This document shows positions 25,608 through 35,230 of a stretch of 42,655 nucleotides of DNA, one piece after another; positions within the stretch are counted from its first letter, which is position 1; every line of letters starts with the position of its first letter. Location: contig CACLEI010000010.1 of assembly GCA_902605935.1 (NCBI GenBank), positions 1-42,655 on the forward strand, read 5' to 3'. A model generated the notes under the pieces. It was not told the DNA's origin. It worked only from the letters and a program-made list of their open reading frames with translations, and made no database searches. This DNA comes from an uncultured SAR86 cluster bacterium. GTDB lineage: Bacteria; Pseudomonadota; Gammaproteobacteria; Magnimaribacterales; Magnimaribacteraceae. The translations under genes were made by a program, and so were the position numbers.

Positions 25608-26713
25608 AAGGTTATATAGAAGGTTATTACGGTCGCCTATTTTCTGAGGACGAAAGGGCCAAAGTAATTAATCATATGGGTAAACTCAAAATGGACTTTT
25701 ATTTATATGGACCTAAGGAAGATTTGTACCACAGAATAGAATGGGGAAAGACATATCCTGCGAAAGAACAAAAAACCTTAAGGAGTCTTGTTGACGGATG
25801 TAAGAAAAATAAAATAAAACCTATCTTTGCTATTTCGCCAGGTCTTCAATCCTCTAAATTATCAAAAAACTTCGTAAAAACTCTTACTTCTAAATTGAAA
25901 CAAGCTCATCAGCTTGGTTTTAATGACTTTGCAATATTTTTTGATGATATTGAACATAAAAAAGATAAAGAACTTGCCAAATTTCATCTGACAATCATTA
26001 ATTTAGTTTCCTCCATCGACTTTCTTAAAAAAAATTCTTTAATGGTTTGCCCTACGGTTTACTGCAAAAGTTTTGCCAAAGGAAATATACAAAAAAACGA
26101 ATATCTAAAAGCTCTTGCAGAGGATATTGACCCTTCTATATCGATATTATGGACAGGAGACGAAGTTGTAAGCCAGTCTATTCCGCAAAAGGGAATCAAA
26201 GAATTAAAGAGTTTATTTTCAAACCCAATAATAATTTGGGACAACTATTACGCCAATGATTACTGCCCTTCAAGATTTTATATAGGACCTTATAAAGGAA
26301 GAAAATCTCTAGGTAACTTAATAAAAGCCATAGGAATAAACCCTACTGGTATGCCTTATACAGATATGATGTGCCTTTCCAGATTCATGAAAGAGGAAAC
26401 GGACAAACAGATCTTGAACAATTTCGATATACCTTCTGAGTTCATCAAAATCTTACCTTACTTCTCAGATCCTTTTAAAAACTTTCCCTTGTTAAAGCCC
26501 AGGGATATAGAAAAGCTTCAGAAAACTCAATACAAACTTTGCATTGAATGGAAGAGTGACTTGCAGCTCGAATGGGCACCTTTTTTATGGCAACTTTATT
26601 CTGATTTGCTGTTATTAAAGAAATTAAAGAAGAAAGATAGCAAATTTAATCTTGAAGAGTGGGTAAAGCGAAGATATTCTGATCCACTAAAAAAGACAAT
26701 ACTTAGAAACTAG
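25601..26713 (+). CDS. GH84-type beta-N-acetylglucosaminidase (O-GlcNAcase-like), single-domain, cytoplasmic
   Basis: The 370-residue product resembles the catalytic barrel of glycoside hydrolase family 84 (NAGidase, the group containing O-GlcNAcase and clostridial NagJ). Supporting segments, in order, are GYIEGYYGRLFS (residues 4-15), YLYGPKEDLYHRIEWGKTYP, IFAISPG, the acidic pair FFDDIEH (Asp115-Asp116, matching the adjacent catalytic Asp pair of the family), ILWTGDEVVS and IIWDNYYANDYCPSRFYIGP. No signal peptide is seen, so it should act in the cytoplasm. The activity would be removal of terminal GlcNAc; the natural substrate is unknown. It overlaps prmC by 7 bases and precedes the acyl-CoA synthetase by 8, an unusual companion for a release-factor operon. 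Confidence 0.85.
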   Translation: MLKGYIEGYYGRLFSEDERAKVINHMGKLKMDFYLYGPKEDLYHRIEWGKTYPAKEQKTLRSLVDGCKKNKIKPIFAISPGLQSSKLSKNFVKTLTSKLKQAHQLGFNDFAIFFDDIEHKKDKELAKFHLTIINLVSSIDFLKKNSLMVCPTVYCKSFAKGNIQKNEYLKALAEDIDPSISILWTGDEVVSQSIPQKGIKELKSLFSNPIIIWDNYYANDYCPSRFYIGPYKGRKSLGNLIKAIGINPTGMPYTDMMCLSRFMKEETDKQILNNFDIPSEFIKILPYFSDPFKNFPLLKPRDIEKLQKTQYKLCIEWKSDLQLEWAPFLWQLYSDLLLLKKLKKKDSKFNLEEWVKRRYSDPLKKTILRN

Positions 26714-26721
26714 GAGAGAAA

Positions 26722-28344
26722 ATGTTAGGAAATATGATGAGTGGTCAGCTGTTGATATCTGGCCTTATTGAGCATGCTGAGAAGTATCACAACGATGCAG
26801 AGATAGTTTCTAGGACAGTTGAAGGACCAATTCATAGATATACATACGGGGATGCAGCTAAAAGATCTCGACAGTTGGCCAATGCCCTAGAAAAGCTCGG
26901 ATTAAAAGAGGGTGATACTGTAGGAACACTTGCTTGGAATACGTTTAGGCATTTTGAGTTATATTTTGGCGTATCTGGAATAGGATGTGTGGTTAATACA
27001 GTCAACCCAAGACTTTTTCCTGAACAATTAACATACATTATTAATCATGCAGAGAATCACTATCTATTTATAGATCTATCATTTGTTGAGCTTGTAGAGT
27101 CTCTGGAATCTGAGTTAAAGGATGTTAAAGGTTTTGTCATTTTGACGGATAAAGAGAATATGCCAGAAACTAAATTAAATAATGCTATGTGTTATGAAGA
27201 TTTAATATCTGAAGAATCTGATGAATTTAGTTGGCCAGAATTTGATGAAAATACTGCTTCTAGCCTATGTTATACATCCGGGACAACCGGCAATCCAAAA
27301 GGTGTTCTGTACTCTCACAGATCAACAATCTTGCATGCTTGGATAGTTAGCTCTGGTAATGTCGCTAATGTATCTAGCTCTACTTGCATTTTACCTGTCG
27401 TACCAATGTTTCATGTGAATGCATGGGGCATTCCATATGCTGGAGCAATGTTCGGTGCGAAGTTAGTTTTTCCAGGACCGGCACTTGACGGGGCCTCAGT
27501 TTATGAATTGATAGATAATGAAAAGCCAGATCTATTAATGGGTGTTCCAACGGTCTGGTTAGGTCTTTTACAACATCTTAATGAAACTAATCAAACTTTA
27601 GATTGCGTCGAAACAGCATTAGTAGGTGGTTCAGCTGCTCCTAGAGCTATGATTCAAGAATTTGAAGAAAAACATGATGTCTTTTTAATGCATGGATGGG
27701 GTATGACTGAAATGAGCCCGCTTGGGACGGCAACCAGTAGGACAAAAGATATGGAGGGTATGGATATTGAAAAAAGATATGACCTTCAACAAAAGCAAGG
27801 TAAAGCCTTTTTTGGGGTTGATATGACTATTGCTGATGATGATGGAAATGAACTTCCACATGATGGTGTGGCTTTTGGAAGATTATTGGTAAAAGGACCC
27901 ACCATTGTTGAGCGTTATTACAAGGCAGAAGAAAGTGCCATGGATGCCAAGGGTTGGTTTGATACCGGTGACGTTGCAAAGATACATCCAGAGGGTTATA
28001 TGGAAATTGTTGATAGAAGCAAGGATGTCATTAAATCAGGTGGCGAATGGATAAGTTCAATAGATCTTGAAAATGCTGCAGTAGGCCACCCCGAGGTAGC
28101 CGAAGCCTGTGTGATAGGGGTGTTGCACGCCAAATGGGATGAGAGACCACTGTTGCTAATAGTTAAAGCTGCTGGGCAAAATCCTTCCAAGGAAGATATC
28201 AACTCATATCTTGAAGACAAAGTTGCTAAATGGTGGTTGCCTGATGATATTGTTTTTGTAGAAGAGTTACCTCATACAGCTACTGGAAAGCTTTTGAAAA
28301 CTGGCTTAAGAGAAGATTTTAAAAATCATTTAATAAATAAATAG
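26722..28344 (+). CDS. Medium/long-chain acyl-CoA synthetase, AlkK-like
   Basis: An ANL-superfamily adenylating enzyme of 540 residues that should activate fatty acids to acyl-CoA using ATP. The P-loop-like A3 motif [21 protein letters not shown] is at about 179-199. [18 protein letters not shown] and [12 protein letters not shown] follow, then [14 protein letters not shown], the hinge [15 protein letters not shown], and the C-terminal catalytic Lys segment [13 protein letters not shown]. It looks particularly like AlkK of Pseudomonas, the medium-chain enzyme, along its whole length, including the MLG-MM N-terminus; this is from memory, not an alignment. An AGGAGA Shine-Dalgarno precedes the ATG. 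A MaoC-like hydratase follows 9 bases later. Confidence 0.93.
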   Translation: MLGNMMSGQLLISGLIEHAEKYHNDAEIVSRTVEGPIHRYTYGDAAKRSRQLANALEKLGLKEGDTVGTLAWNTFRHFELYFGVSGIGCVVNTVNPRLFPEQLTYIINHAENHYLFIDLSFVELVESLESELKDVKGFVILTDKENMPETKLNNAMCYEDLISEESDEFSWPEFDENTASSLCYTSGTTGNPKGVLYSHRSTILHAWIVSSGNVANVSSSTCILPVVPMFHVNAWGIPYAGAMFGAKLVFPGPALDGASVYELIDNEKPDLLMGVPTVWLGLLQHLNETNQTLDCVETALVGGSAAPRAMIQEFEEKHDVFLMHGWGMTEMSPLGTATSRTKDMEGMDIEKRYDLQQKQGKAFFGVDMTIADDDGNELPHDGVAFGRLLVKGPTIVERYYKAEESAMDAKGWFDTGDVAKIHPEGYMEIVDRSKDVIKSGGEWISSIDLENAAVGHPEVAEACVIGVLHAKWDERPLLLIVKAAGQNPSKEDINSYLEDKVAKWWLPDDIVFVEELPHTATGKLLKTGLREDFKNHLINK

Positions 28345-28353
28345 GAGAAAGCA

Positions 28354-28809
28354 ATGATTGGATTAGTACCAGCAGAAAAATTAGTAGACTACGTAGGTCA
28401 AGAAATAGGTTCTTCAGATTGGTTTGAAGTAGATCAAGATAGAATTGATATGTTTGCAGATGCAACCTTAGACCATCAATTTATTCATATTGACTCTGAG
28501 AAGGCAACACCTTTATTTGGTTCAACAATTGCGCATGGATTCCTATCTCTATCATTGGTACCTCATTTAACATCGCAAGCAGTGCTTGCTCCTGAAAACT
28601 TAAAAATGGTATTTAATTATGGACTCGACAAGGTCAGATTTATTAATCCTGTAAATGTAGGTTCTAAAGTACGAACTCATAGTAAGTGCGTATCAGTAGA
28701 TGATAAGGGCGATGGAAGATATTTAATGAAGACTGAAGTTACTATGGAGATTGAAGGAGTAGAAAAACCTGCTTACATAGCTGAAACTTTATCTATGTTC
28801 GTCACTTAA
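28354..28809 (+). CDS. MaoC/NodN-like hot-dog hydratase
   Basis: A 151-residue single hot-dog protein of the MaoC dehydratase family, which includes (R)-specific enoyl-CoA hydratases. The hydratase motif is DHQFIHIDSEKA (residues ~45-56), with the Asp and His expected to act on the enoyl-CoA, followed by FGSTIAHGFLSLSL. The D-H-Q-x-I-H form is that of the NodN-like subgroup rather than the D-x-N-P-x-H of PhaJ. A clear AGGAGA Shine-Dalgarno is present. Placed behind an acyl-CoA synthetase it probably acts in fatty-acid breakdown or channels intermediates elsewhere; the substrate is not known. Confidence 0.9.
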   Translation: MIGLVPAEKLVDYVGQEIGSSDWFEVDQDRIDMFADATLDHQFIHIDSEKATPLFGSTIAHGFLSLSLVPHLTSQAVLAPENLKMVFNYGLDKVRFINPVNVGSKVRTHSKCVSVDDKGDGRYLMKTEVTMEIEGVEKPAYIAETLSMFVT

Positions 28810-28815
28810 GACTAT

Positions 28816-29400
28816 ATGCCCAGACCTGCTAGCAATCTTAAGGACAAGGTAGTAAATAGAGCTGTTAATTCTCTTAGGAGAAATAAAAGAATTGAACAGA
28901 TAAGCTTTGCGGCTATCGCCAAAGAGCTAGGTACGACTATTGATGAAATAAGTTCCTTCTATACAACCACTGAAGACATATTCCTAGAAGCTCAGAAGAA
29001 AGATTGGGAGACTCTGCATAGATATTGGGATAAACATATAAAAAAGGCTAAAACTCCAGGAGATTTCAAAAATGCTTTTGAAATATTTTTTGAACGATTC
29101 GTAGAAACACTTAGTATGGATGCAGATTTACGCTTAGAACTATCTTGTTATTTACCAAAATGTGTTAAGTACAGAGAAAGCAATAGGAAAAGAGTTAAAC
29201 AAAAGTTTTATAGACTTATAAAAAGAGGTTGGCCAGGAAAAGACGAGAAAGTCCTAGATAGGCAAACAGAACTTGTAACAGTGCTATTTTATGGTTTTAT
29301 TGATCATATAGTTCATATACCTAAAATCGAGCGAACTAAAATTCTTAGAGATTTTAGAAACATGCTTAATTTACATCTTCAAGATAGGAAGTTTTTTTAA
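28816..29400 (+). CDS. TetR-like transcriptional regulator (first of a tandem pair)
   Basis: A 194-residue all-helical protein. The N-terminal ~60 residues fit a TetR helix-turn-helix (ISFAAIAKELGTTIDEISSFY then TTTEDIFLEAQ, matching the usual DNA-recognition helix and following helix). The C-terminal part should form the ligand/dimer domain; it contains SCYLPKC, KRGWPGK, LDRQTELV and the terminal NLHLQDRKFF. The recognition region departs from the classic TetR consensus (no G-V-S turn, F-Y instead of Y-x-H-F), so the fold call is firmer than the function. It starts 6 bases after the MaoC-like gene without a Shine-Dalgarno, suggesting coupling. It aligns gap-free with the next gene. Confidence 0.8.
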   Translation: MPRPASNLKDKVVNRAVNSLRRNKRIEQISFAAIAKELGTTIDEISSFYTTTEDIFLEAQKKDWETLHRYWDKHIKKAKTPGDFKNAFEIFFERFVETLSMDADLRLELSCYLPKCVKYRESNRKRVKQKFYRLIKRGWPGKDEKVLDRQTELVTVLFYGFIDHIVHIPKIERTKILRDFRNMLNLHLQDRKFF

Positions 29401-29401
29401 A

Positions 29402-29986
29402 ATGAGAGTTGATGTTCAAAAGAAGGTAAGAATAATCCAAAAGTCTATGGAGACTATTAGGAAGTCTGATAAGACACTTCACACAATTTCTTTCCCAAGA
29501 TTAGCTCAGGAACTAAATATGCCACTGGAAGAATTAACTTCCTTTTTTATTAATGTTGAAGATTTATTTCTAAACGAACAGAAAAGAGTGAATAAGAAAA
29601 TGGAAAAATTCCTAGATGACGGAATCCAGAATGCAAAAACAGCTAATCAAGCCAAAGAACTTCTTGAATCAGCAACCTTAAAATTAATTGAACTTTTACC
29701 TGATTACAGTGATTTAGTATTCTCGGCTTCTTTCTACCTTCCCAAATGTATTGAAGAAAGAGCTCGAGCAAAAAAATATTATAAACAGGCTTTTAGAAAA
29801 ATAATCAAAAAGGGTTGGCCTGGGAAGATAGATACGGTGCTAGAAAGACAAACAGATTTAGTTCTTTTGTCTGTTTATGGTTTTTATGAATACTGCGCTA
29901 AAGTAAGTAAAAAAGAAGGTATAGCCATACATAAAGATTTCACTAATATGATAAATCTGCATTTACAAGACAGATTATTTTTCTAA
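29402..29986 (+). CDS. TetR-like transcriptional regulator (second of a tandem pair)
   Basis: Also 194 residues, and alignable from end to end without a gap to the preceding gene; I count about 72 identical positions (37%), concentrated in the C-terminal half ([31 protein letters not shown]). The helix-turn-helix segment is [21 protein letters not shown]. It starts one base after the stop of its partner. Its 3' end overlaps the convergent gatB by 12 bases and no terminator is visible. Probably a duplicated regulator acting on the upstream lipid genes, either as separate homodimers or as a heterodimer; this is inference. Confidence 0.8.
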   Translation: MRVDVQKKVRIIQKSMETIRKSDKTLHTISFPRLAQELNMPLEELTSFFINVEDLFLNEQKRVNKKMEKFLDDGIQNAKTANQAKELLESATLKLIELLPDYSDLVFSASFYLPKCIEERARAKKYYKQAFRKIIKKGWPGKIDTVLERQTDLVLLSVYGFYEYCAKVSKKEGIAIHKDFTNMINLHLQDRLFF

Positions 29987-31420
29987 TTTAGATTTAAGAA
30001 TATCGTTAACTTGCTTAGGATTGGCTTTTCCCTGAGAAGCTTTCATTACTTGCCCTACAAAGAATCCAAATAACCTATCTTTGCCTGATCTATACTGTTC
30101 AAGTTGTTGAGGATTGTTTTCGATAACTTCATCAATCATTAGTTCTATTTCTTTATCATCAGTTACCTGCTCTAGGCCTTCTTCCTTGATAATGTCATCT
30201 ACTTCTTTCCCAGTAGTCCATATTTTTTCGAAGATATCTTTGGCAATCTTGCCCGAGATTGTTCCGTCTTCTATTCTACTTATGAGTTGGCCAAGTTTAT
30301 TTGAAGAAACTTTAGATTCCTTAATATTTAAATTTTCATTGTTTAATTCGGCAGATAGTTCTCCCATGATCCAATTCGCGCTTAATTTTGGAGAATTTGA
30401 TACTTTTGTGACTTCTTCAAAAAATTCAGCTATGTCTTTATCAGCCGCTAACAGATCTGCATCATATTGACTGAGGCTAAATTCAGAAACAAACCTTTCT
30501 TTCTTTTCAGTTGGCATTTCTGGCATAGTTGCCAGGACCTCTTCAATAAATTCCTTTTCTAGGTTGACTGGCAATAAATCTGGTTCAGGAAAATATCTGT
30601 AGTCATTTGCAAACTCCTTAGATCGCATTGGTCGGGTTGTATTTGCTTGAGAATCATAAAGTCTTGTTTCTTGTGTAATTTTATTACCGGACTCTATTTC
30701 ATGAATTTGTCTTTCAATTTCATATTGAATTGCCTTTTCTACAAAACGAAATGAATTTACATTCTTTGTTTCGGTTCTTGTGCCGAGTTTCTCTTCTCCT
30801 ATTTTCCTCACAGAAACATTAGCATCACATCTCATTGAACCTTCTGCCATATTCCCATCCGATATTTCTAAATATCTAATAATTGAATGTATTGACTTTA
30901 GATATGCTACTGCCTCTTCAGGAGTATTTATTTCCGGTTCTGAAACTATCTCTAAAAGGGGTGTTCCAGCCCGATTTAAGTCAATTCCAGACTGCCCCTC
31001 GAAATCATCATGCAGGGATTTACCTGCATCCTCTTCTAGATGGGCTCTGGTAACGCCAATTCTTTTACCGCCATTCTCTGTTTCAATGTCTAGGTAGCCA
31101 TTCTCAACGATTGGTTTATCCATTTGACTGATCTGATATCCTTTAGGCGAGTCTGGATAGAAGTAATTCTTTCTAGCAAAGCTCGTTGGACTATTGATTT
31201 CTGCATTTAGTGCTTTACCAAGCTTAACTGCCATTTTAAGTACTTCTTCATTCAGAACAGGAAGTACACCGGGCATTGCTAAATCAATGTTACAAGCCTG
31301 AGTATTAGGCAGGGCACCAAAGTCAGTACTCGCGCCAGAAAAAAGTTTTGATTTTGTAGAAAGTTGAACATGAATTTCCAATCCTATTACTGCTTCCCAA
31401 TTCTCAGAGTAATTCTTCAT
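29975..31420 (-). CDS. gatB: Aspartyl/glutamyl-tRNA(Asn/Gln) amidotransferase subunit B
   Basis: GatB is the kinase and tRNA-binding subunit of GatCAB, which converts Glu-tRNA(Gln) or Asp-tRNA(Asn) to the amidated form. The N-terminal catalytic region contains [44 protein letters not shown] and [14 protein letters not shown]. The C-terminal ~150 residues carry the helical and YqeY-like tRNA-binding part, ending in [21 protein letters not shown]. 481 residues is full length. It follows gatA by one base and converges with the second TetR-like gene, sharing 12 bases. Confidence 0.97.
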   Translation of the reverse strand: MKNYSENWEAVIGLEIHVQLSTKSKLFSGASTDFGALPNTQACNIDLAMPGVLPVLNEEVLKMAVKLGKALNAEINSPTSFARKNYFYPDSPKGYQISQMDKPIVENGYLDIETENGGKRIGVTRAHLEEDAGKSLHDDFEGQSGIDLNRAGTPLLEIVSEPEINTPEEAVAYLKSIHSIIRYLEISDGNMAEGSMRCDANVSVRKIGEEKLGTRTETKNVNSFRFVEKAIQYEIERQIHEIESGNKITQETRLYDSQANTTRPMRSKEFANDYRYFPEPDLLPVNLEKEFIEEVLATMPEMPTEKKERFVSEFSLSQYDADLLAADKDIAEFFEEVTKVSNSPKLSANWIMGELSAELNNENLNIKESKVSSNKLGQLISRIEDGTISGKIAKDIFEKIWTTGKEVDDIIKEEGLEQVTDDKEIELMIDEVIENNPQQLEQYRSGKDRLFGFFVGQVMKASQGKANPKQVNDILKSKLEK

Positions 31421-31421
31421 T

Positions 31422-32876
31422 TTAGATATTAGGCATTTTCATGTGCCAGTCCGTATTTGATTGAAAAGAATGAGCAAACTGAAGTAATTTACTCTCTTCA
31501 AGAGAGTTACCAACTAGTTGCATGCCTAAGGGCAGTCCATTATGTTCTCCACAAGGAATTGATAACCCTGGTAAACCTGCCAAGTTTGCTGGAATGGTGA
31601 AGATATCCTGTAAATACATTTCAACAGGATCATTCGTTTTTTCTCCAGATTTAAATGATGTGCCAGGAGTTGTGGGAGATAAAATAACATCTACACTTTT
31701 AAATGCTTCACTAAAGTCGTTAGCTACTAACTGTCTGCATTTTTGTGCTTTCAGATAGAAGGCATCATAGTATCCAGCAGACAGAGCATAGGTCCCAATA
31801 AGTATTCTCCTTTTCACTTCTGCTCCAAATCCTTCCTCTCTTGTTCTCATAAATAGATCTTCTATATCTTTAGGATCTTCACACCTATATCCATATCTCA
31901 CACCATCGTATCGAGATAGATTTGCCGAGCATTCTGCGGGAGCGATAATGTAGTAGATTGGAAGAGAAAGATTGATATTCTCTAGTGAAATCTCAACTAT
32001 CTCAGCTCCTAAGCTTTTATATACTTCTATCGCTTCTTCAATAGATTTCAAAACATAAGGCGCCATTTCTTTTTCAAAAAACTCTTTTGGGAGGCCTATT
32101 TTCATACCTTTGACAGGATTATTTAAATTTTTAGTTAGATCGGGTTGATCTAATTTAAGACTTGTAGAGTCTTTAGGATCATGACCAGACATAGCCTCTA
32201 AAATTAAAGCAGCATCTTCTGCAGATTTTGCTATGACACCACCTTGATCTAAGCTAGAAGCAAAGGCAATCATTCCATATCTTGAAACTCTTCCATAAGT
32301 TGGTTTTATACCTGTTAAACCGCATAAAGATGCAGGTTGTCTAATTGATCCTCCGGTATCAGTTGCAGTAGCTATTGGAGCTAGCTCAGCGGAAACACAT
32401 GAAGCAGAGCCTCCTGATGAGCCTCCAGGAACATATTCTATATTCCATGGGTTCTTTACTGGACCAAAATAACTTGTTTCATTAGACGAACCCATTGCAA
32501 ATTCATCCATATTAGTTTTGCCTAACATCACCATGCCATTTTTATCTAATTTCTCATAAACAGTAGAAGAATAAGGTGCTTCAAAATTCGAAAGCATTTT
32601 TGAGCCACAAGTTGTGAGCACACCTTTTGTACAAAATATATCTTTATGAGCAATCGGTAACCCATCAAGAGAGAAATTATTATTTGTCTTATACCTCTCA
32701 TCTGCAGCTTTGGCTTGAGAGAGTGCCTGGTCTTCTGTCACAGTAATAAACGAATTTAATTGGCCATCAAGCTCTGAGATTCTATTTAAGTAGTGAGATG
32801 TAAGCTCTGTTGAAGTGAAATCTCCTTTTTTCAAACCCTCTAATTGCTTACTAAGACTAAGTTTATGCAAATCCAC
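31422..32876 (-). CDS. gatA: Aspartyl/glutamyl-tRNA(Asn/Gln) amidotransferase subunit A
   Basis: GatA is the amidase subunit that releases ammonia from glutamine. The amidase signature is complete: the LPIAHKDIF segment with the catalytic Lys, then [19 protein letters not shown] and [15 protein letters not shown] with the two catalytic serines. The C-terminal [11 protein letters not shown] is also typical. It has 484 residues. The start codon is GTG at 32876; no closer ATG exists and the N-terminal helix ([17 protein letters not shown]) begins there. One base separates it from gatC on one side and from gatB on the other. Confidence 0.97.
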   Translation of the reverse strand: MDLHKLSLSKQLEGLKKGDFTSTELTSHYLNRISELDGQLNSFITVTEDQALSQAKAADERYKTNNNFSLDGLPIAHKDIFCTKGVLTTCGSKMLSNFEAPYSSTVYEKLDKNGMVMLGKTNMDEFAMGSSNETSYFGPVKNPWNIEYVPGGSSGGSASCVSAELAPIATATDTGGSIRQPASLCGLTGIKPTYGRVSRYGMIAFASSLDQGGVIAKSAEDAALILEAMSGHDPKDSTSLKLDQPDLTKNLNNPVKGMKIGLPKEFFEKEMAPYVLKSIEEAIEVYKSLGAEIVEISLENINLSLPIYYIIAPAECSANLSRYDGVRYGYRCEDPKDIEDLFMRTREEGFGAEVKRRILIGTYALSAGYYDAFYLKAQKCRQLVANDFSEAFKSVDVILSPTTPGTSFKSGEKTNDPVEMYLQDIFTIPANLAGLPGLSIPCGEHNGLPLGMQLVGNSLEESKLLQFAHSFQSNTDWHMKMPNI

Positions 32877-32877
32877 T

Positions 32878-33174
32878 CTAATTTTCTCCGTCTATAACTT
32901 TGGGGACGAGAAATAGTCCTGATTTCACTGATGGTGCATTTTTAAGTAATTCATCTCTTAGATCTTCTTCGGTTACCTCATCTTTCCTCGTAGGTTGAGA
33001 TAAATCCAAAGGATGTGACATAGCATTAACTTCTGAAGTATTAGCTTCATCTAATTGTTTAAATAGACCTAGAATATCTTCCAACTCCTTTTTAAGAGAA
33101 GGTAAAGACTCTTCTTTAACACTAATTCGCGCTAAGTATGCTATTTCTTTTAATTCTTGATCACTTAATGCCAT
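32878..33174 (-). CDS. gatC: Aspartyl/glutamyl-tRNA(Asn/Gln) amidotransferase subunit C
   Basis: GatC is a 98-residue helical belt around GatA that stabilises its complex with GatB. Typical segments are [13 protein letters not shown] near the N-terminus, [19 protein letters not shown] in the middle, [16 protein letters not shown], and the terminal [10 protein letters not shown]. It is the first gene of gatCAB and diverges from mreB across a 118-base region that must hold promoters for both. Confidence 0.95.
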   Translation of the reverse strand: MALSDQELKEIAYLARISVKEESLPSLKKELEDILGLFKQLDEANTSEVNAMSHPLDLSQPTRKDEVTEEDLRDELLKNAPSVKSGLFLVPKVIDGEN

Positions 33175-33292
33175 GTACAGAGTTTATTCTATTTAAAAAG
33201 ATGCGTAATGTAGCATATTGTAGCTTGCTCAAAAACATTGCTGTTGCTAAGGTACGATAATAAGAGGCAAAAATTTTTTTAAAGGGAAATAA
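33175..33292. promoter_or_regulatory. Divergent gatC/mreB control region
   Basis: The 118-base gap between divergent gatC and mreB must carry promoters in both directions. For mreB a GATAAT -10-like element is at 33256-33261, but no good -35 at 16-18 bases is evident; an AAGGGA Shine-Dalgarno (33281-33286 region) precedes its ATG. For gatC, TACAAT is present on the minus strand at 33217-33222, again without a convincing -35. The elements are suggestions only. Confidence 0.35.
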
Positions 33293-34330
33293 ATGTTAAA
33301 AAGATTAAGAGGTTTATTCTCAAATGACCTGTCCATTGACTTGGGTACAGCCAATACTCTTGTTTACGTCAAAGAGAGGGGAATAATCTTAGATGAGCCG
33401 TCAGTAGTGGCGATTAGAAATAATCAAGGTCAAAGAACAGTTGTTGCTGTTGGGGCAGAAGCTAAGAAGATGTTAGGACGAACGCCCGGAAATATAACTG
33501 CTATCAGACCACTTAAAGACGGAGTCATTGCAGACTTTCAGGTTACGGAAGAGATGCTTAAACACTTTGTACAAAGAGTGCATGAAGACAGCTTTGTAAG
33601 ACCTAGTCCAAGGATTCTAGTGTGCGTGCCATGTGAATCTACTCAAGTTGAAAGAAGAGCCATAAGAGAGTCAGTTCTCAAAGCAGGAGCCAGAGAAGTT
33701 CGTTTGATAGAAGAGCCCATGGCAGCAGCTATAGGAGCCGGCTTACCTGTTGAAGAAGCCAGTGGCTCTATGGTTGTTGATATTGGTGGTGGAACAACTG
33801 AGGTTGCTATTTTGGCTTTGAATGGAGTCGTTTATGCACATTCCTTGAAGGTTGGGGGGGATAAATTAGACGAGTCAATCATTTCTTATGTTAGAAGAAA
33901 TCAAGGTGTTTTACTGGGAGATGCAACAGCTGAGAAAGTTAAGCATATCATCGGAACAGCTTCTCCTGATTCCGATGTGATTGAAATGGAAGTAAGAGGA
34001 AGAAATCTAGCAGAAGGAATTCCGATTACATTCACTATGAGTAGTAAGCAAGCATATGATGCAATGCTAGAACCTCTTTCTTCGATTATTCAAGCTATAA
34101 GAACAGCTCTAGAAGCATCGCCACCTGAATTAAGCGCAGATATTAGTGAACGAGGTATTGTGCTGACTGGAGGTGGAGCTATGCTTAGAGACCTAGATGT
34201 CTTGATTTCTAGCCAAACAGGCCTACCAGTTATTGTTGCTGAGGATCCATTAACTTGTGTTGCCAAAGGCGGTGGCAGTGCATTAGAAATAATGGATAAG
34301 TACGATATTGATCTGCTATCTACAGAATAA
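33293..34330 (+). CDS. mreB: Rod-shape-determining actin homologue MreB
   Basis: MreB forms membrane-bound filaments that direct elongation-phase peptidoglycan synthesis, so the cell is probably rod-shaped or curved. The 345-residue protein has the actin-fold phosphate loops [11 protein letters not shown] (phosphate 1) and [13 protein letters not shown] (phosphate 2), the adenosine motif [12 protein letters not shown], and an amphipathic N-terminus ([11 protein letters not shown]) for membrane binding. It is first in mreBCD-yhdP. Confidence 0.98.
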   Translation: MLKRLRGLFSNDLSIDLGTANTLVYVKERGIILDEPSVVAIRNNQGQRTVVAVGAEAKKMLGRTPGNITAIRPLKDGVIADFQVTEEMLKHFVQRVHEDSFVRPSPRILVCVPCESTQVERRAIRESVLKAGAREVRLIEEPMAAAIGAGLPVEEASGSMVVDIGGGTTEVAILALNGVVYAHSLKVGGDKLDESIISYVRRNQGVLLGDATAEKVKHIIGTASPDSDVIEMEVRGRNLAEGIPITFTMSSKQAYDAMLEPLSSIIQAIRTALEASPPELSADISERGIVLTGGGAMLRDLDVLISSQTGLPVIVAEDPLTCVAKGGGSALEIMDKYDIDLLSTE

Positions 34331-34349
34331 TAATTTTAGATATTTTTAC

Positions 34350-34368
34350 TGATACTCTCTGAGTATTA
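34350..34368 (+). other. Small hairpin between mreB and mreC
   Basis: TGATACTC (34350-34357) pairs with GAGTATTA (34361-34368), including one G-T wobble, around a 3-base loop. There is no T-run, so it is not a clear terminator. It ends 7 bases before the mreC ATG and includes the only GAG that could serve as a Shine-Dalgarno. It may lower mreC relative to mreB expression. Confidence 0.4.
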
Positions 34369-34375
34369 TTGATCT

Positions 34376-35230
34376 ATGCTCAAAAGAGAACATAAAGTAT
34401 CAAATATTAGCAGTGAGGCCATATTCGCCATACCTGCCATGAAACCATCTAGAGTTATTTTTGCTTCAATATTTTGTCTTTTGCTTATGATTATAGACAT
34501 CAGGTATGAATCTGGATCTTATATAAGATCATTTAGTAATGACATGCTGAAACCAATAACTTTCTTAACAAGATTTCCATTACAGATTTACGAGAATTTT
34601 AATCTTTTCTTCTCATCAAGGGTCAACCTAGAAAAGAAAGTGCAGTCTTTAGAAGAAGAAAACCTTAAGCTTAAAGCAGCAAATCAATTCATGGAGAAAA
34701 TTTCGATTGATAATAGCAAGCTTAATGCTCTTTGGTCTTCTTTAAGTATTGATAAGGAAAGATTTCTGATTTCTAAAAAAAGTTTTTTATCCTCTAATGA
34801 ATATCAACCTTTACTAGTTCTAGATATAAATAGTAAGCAGATTGTTAAAAAGGATAGTGCAGTAGTTTCTGATCAAGGCTTGGCCGGTAGAGTAAGTAGC
34901 ATTGGTTTTTCGTCAGCAGAAGTTTTATTAGTTCAAGATATAAGATCTTCTATACCGGTAATTTCAAGTGATTCTTCATTGCATGCGACCTTAGAGGGAA
35001 ATGGACTGGGAAGGAATGGGAAATTAAAATTTCTTAGTAAAACAGCCGAATTTTCAGCTGGAGAAAGAGTCTATACTTCTGGACTTGGGGAGATTTTTCC
35101 TGATGGCATATTAGTAGGTGAGGTTGTATCAGTTACCGATCCTGTAGATAGTGAATTCTTAGAAGTTGAAATATTTTTTTATTCTGATCCTGTTAATCAA
35201 GACTATTTTCTGATTTATAAAAATGAATAA
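34376..35230 (+). CDS. mreC: Rod-shape-determining protein MreC
   Basis: MreC is a bitopic inner-membrane protein that links MreB and MreD with the elongasome synthases. The 284-residue product has a cytoplasmic N-terminus, one transmembrane helix (~27-45), a coiled coil (~80-110; VNLEKKVQSLEEENLKLKA), and a periplasmic beta-domain with GLAGRVSSIGFSSAEVLLVQD and GERVYTSGLGEIFPDGILVGEV, both diagnostic. It overlaps mreD by 8 bases. Confidence 0.96.
   Translation: MLKREHKVSNISSEAIFAIPAMKPSRVIFASIFCLLLMIIDIRYESGSYIRSFSNDMLKPITFLTRFPLQIYENFNLFFSSRVNLEKKVQSLEEENLKLKAANQFMEKISIDNSKLNALWSSLSIDKERFLISKKSFLSSNEYQPLLVLDINSKQIVKKDSAVVSDQGLAGRVSSIGFSSAEVLLVQDIRSSIPVISSDSSLHATLEGNGLGRNGKLKFLSKTAEFSAGERVYTSGLGEIFPDGILVGEVVSVTDPVDSEFLEVEIFFYSDPVNQDYFLIYKNE

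Noticed and set aside
30114-30470. Plus-strand 118-codon frame inside gatB, and the 105-codon one at 30780-31097
   Set aside because: Both are antisense to a complete, well-conserved gatB.
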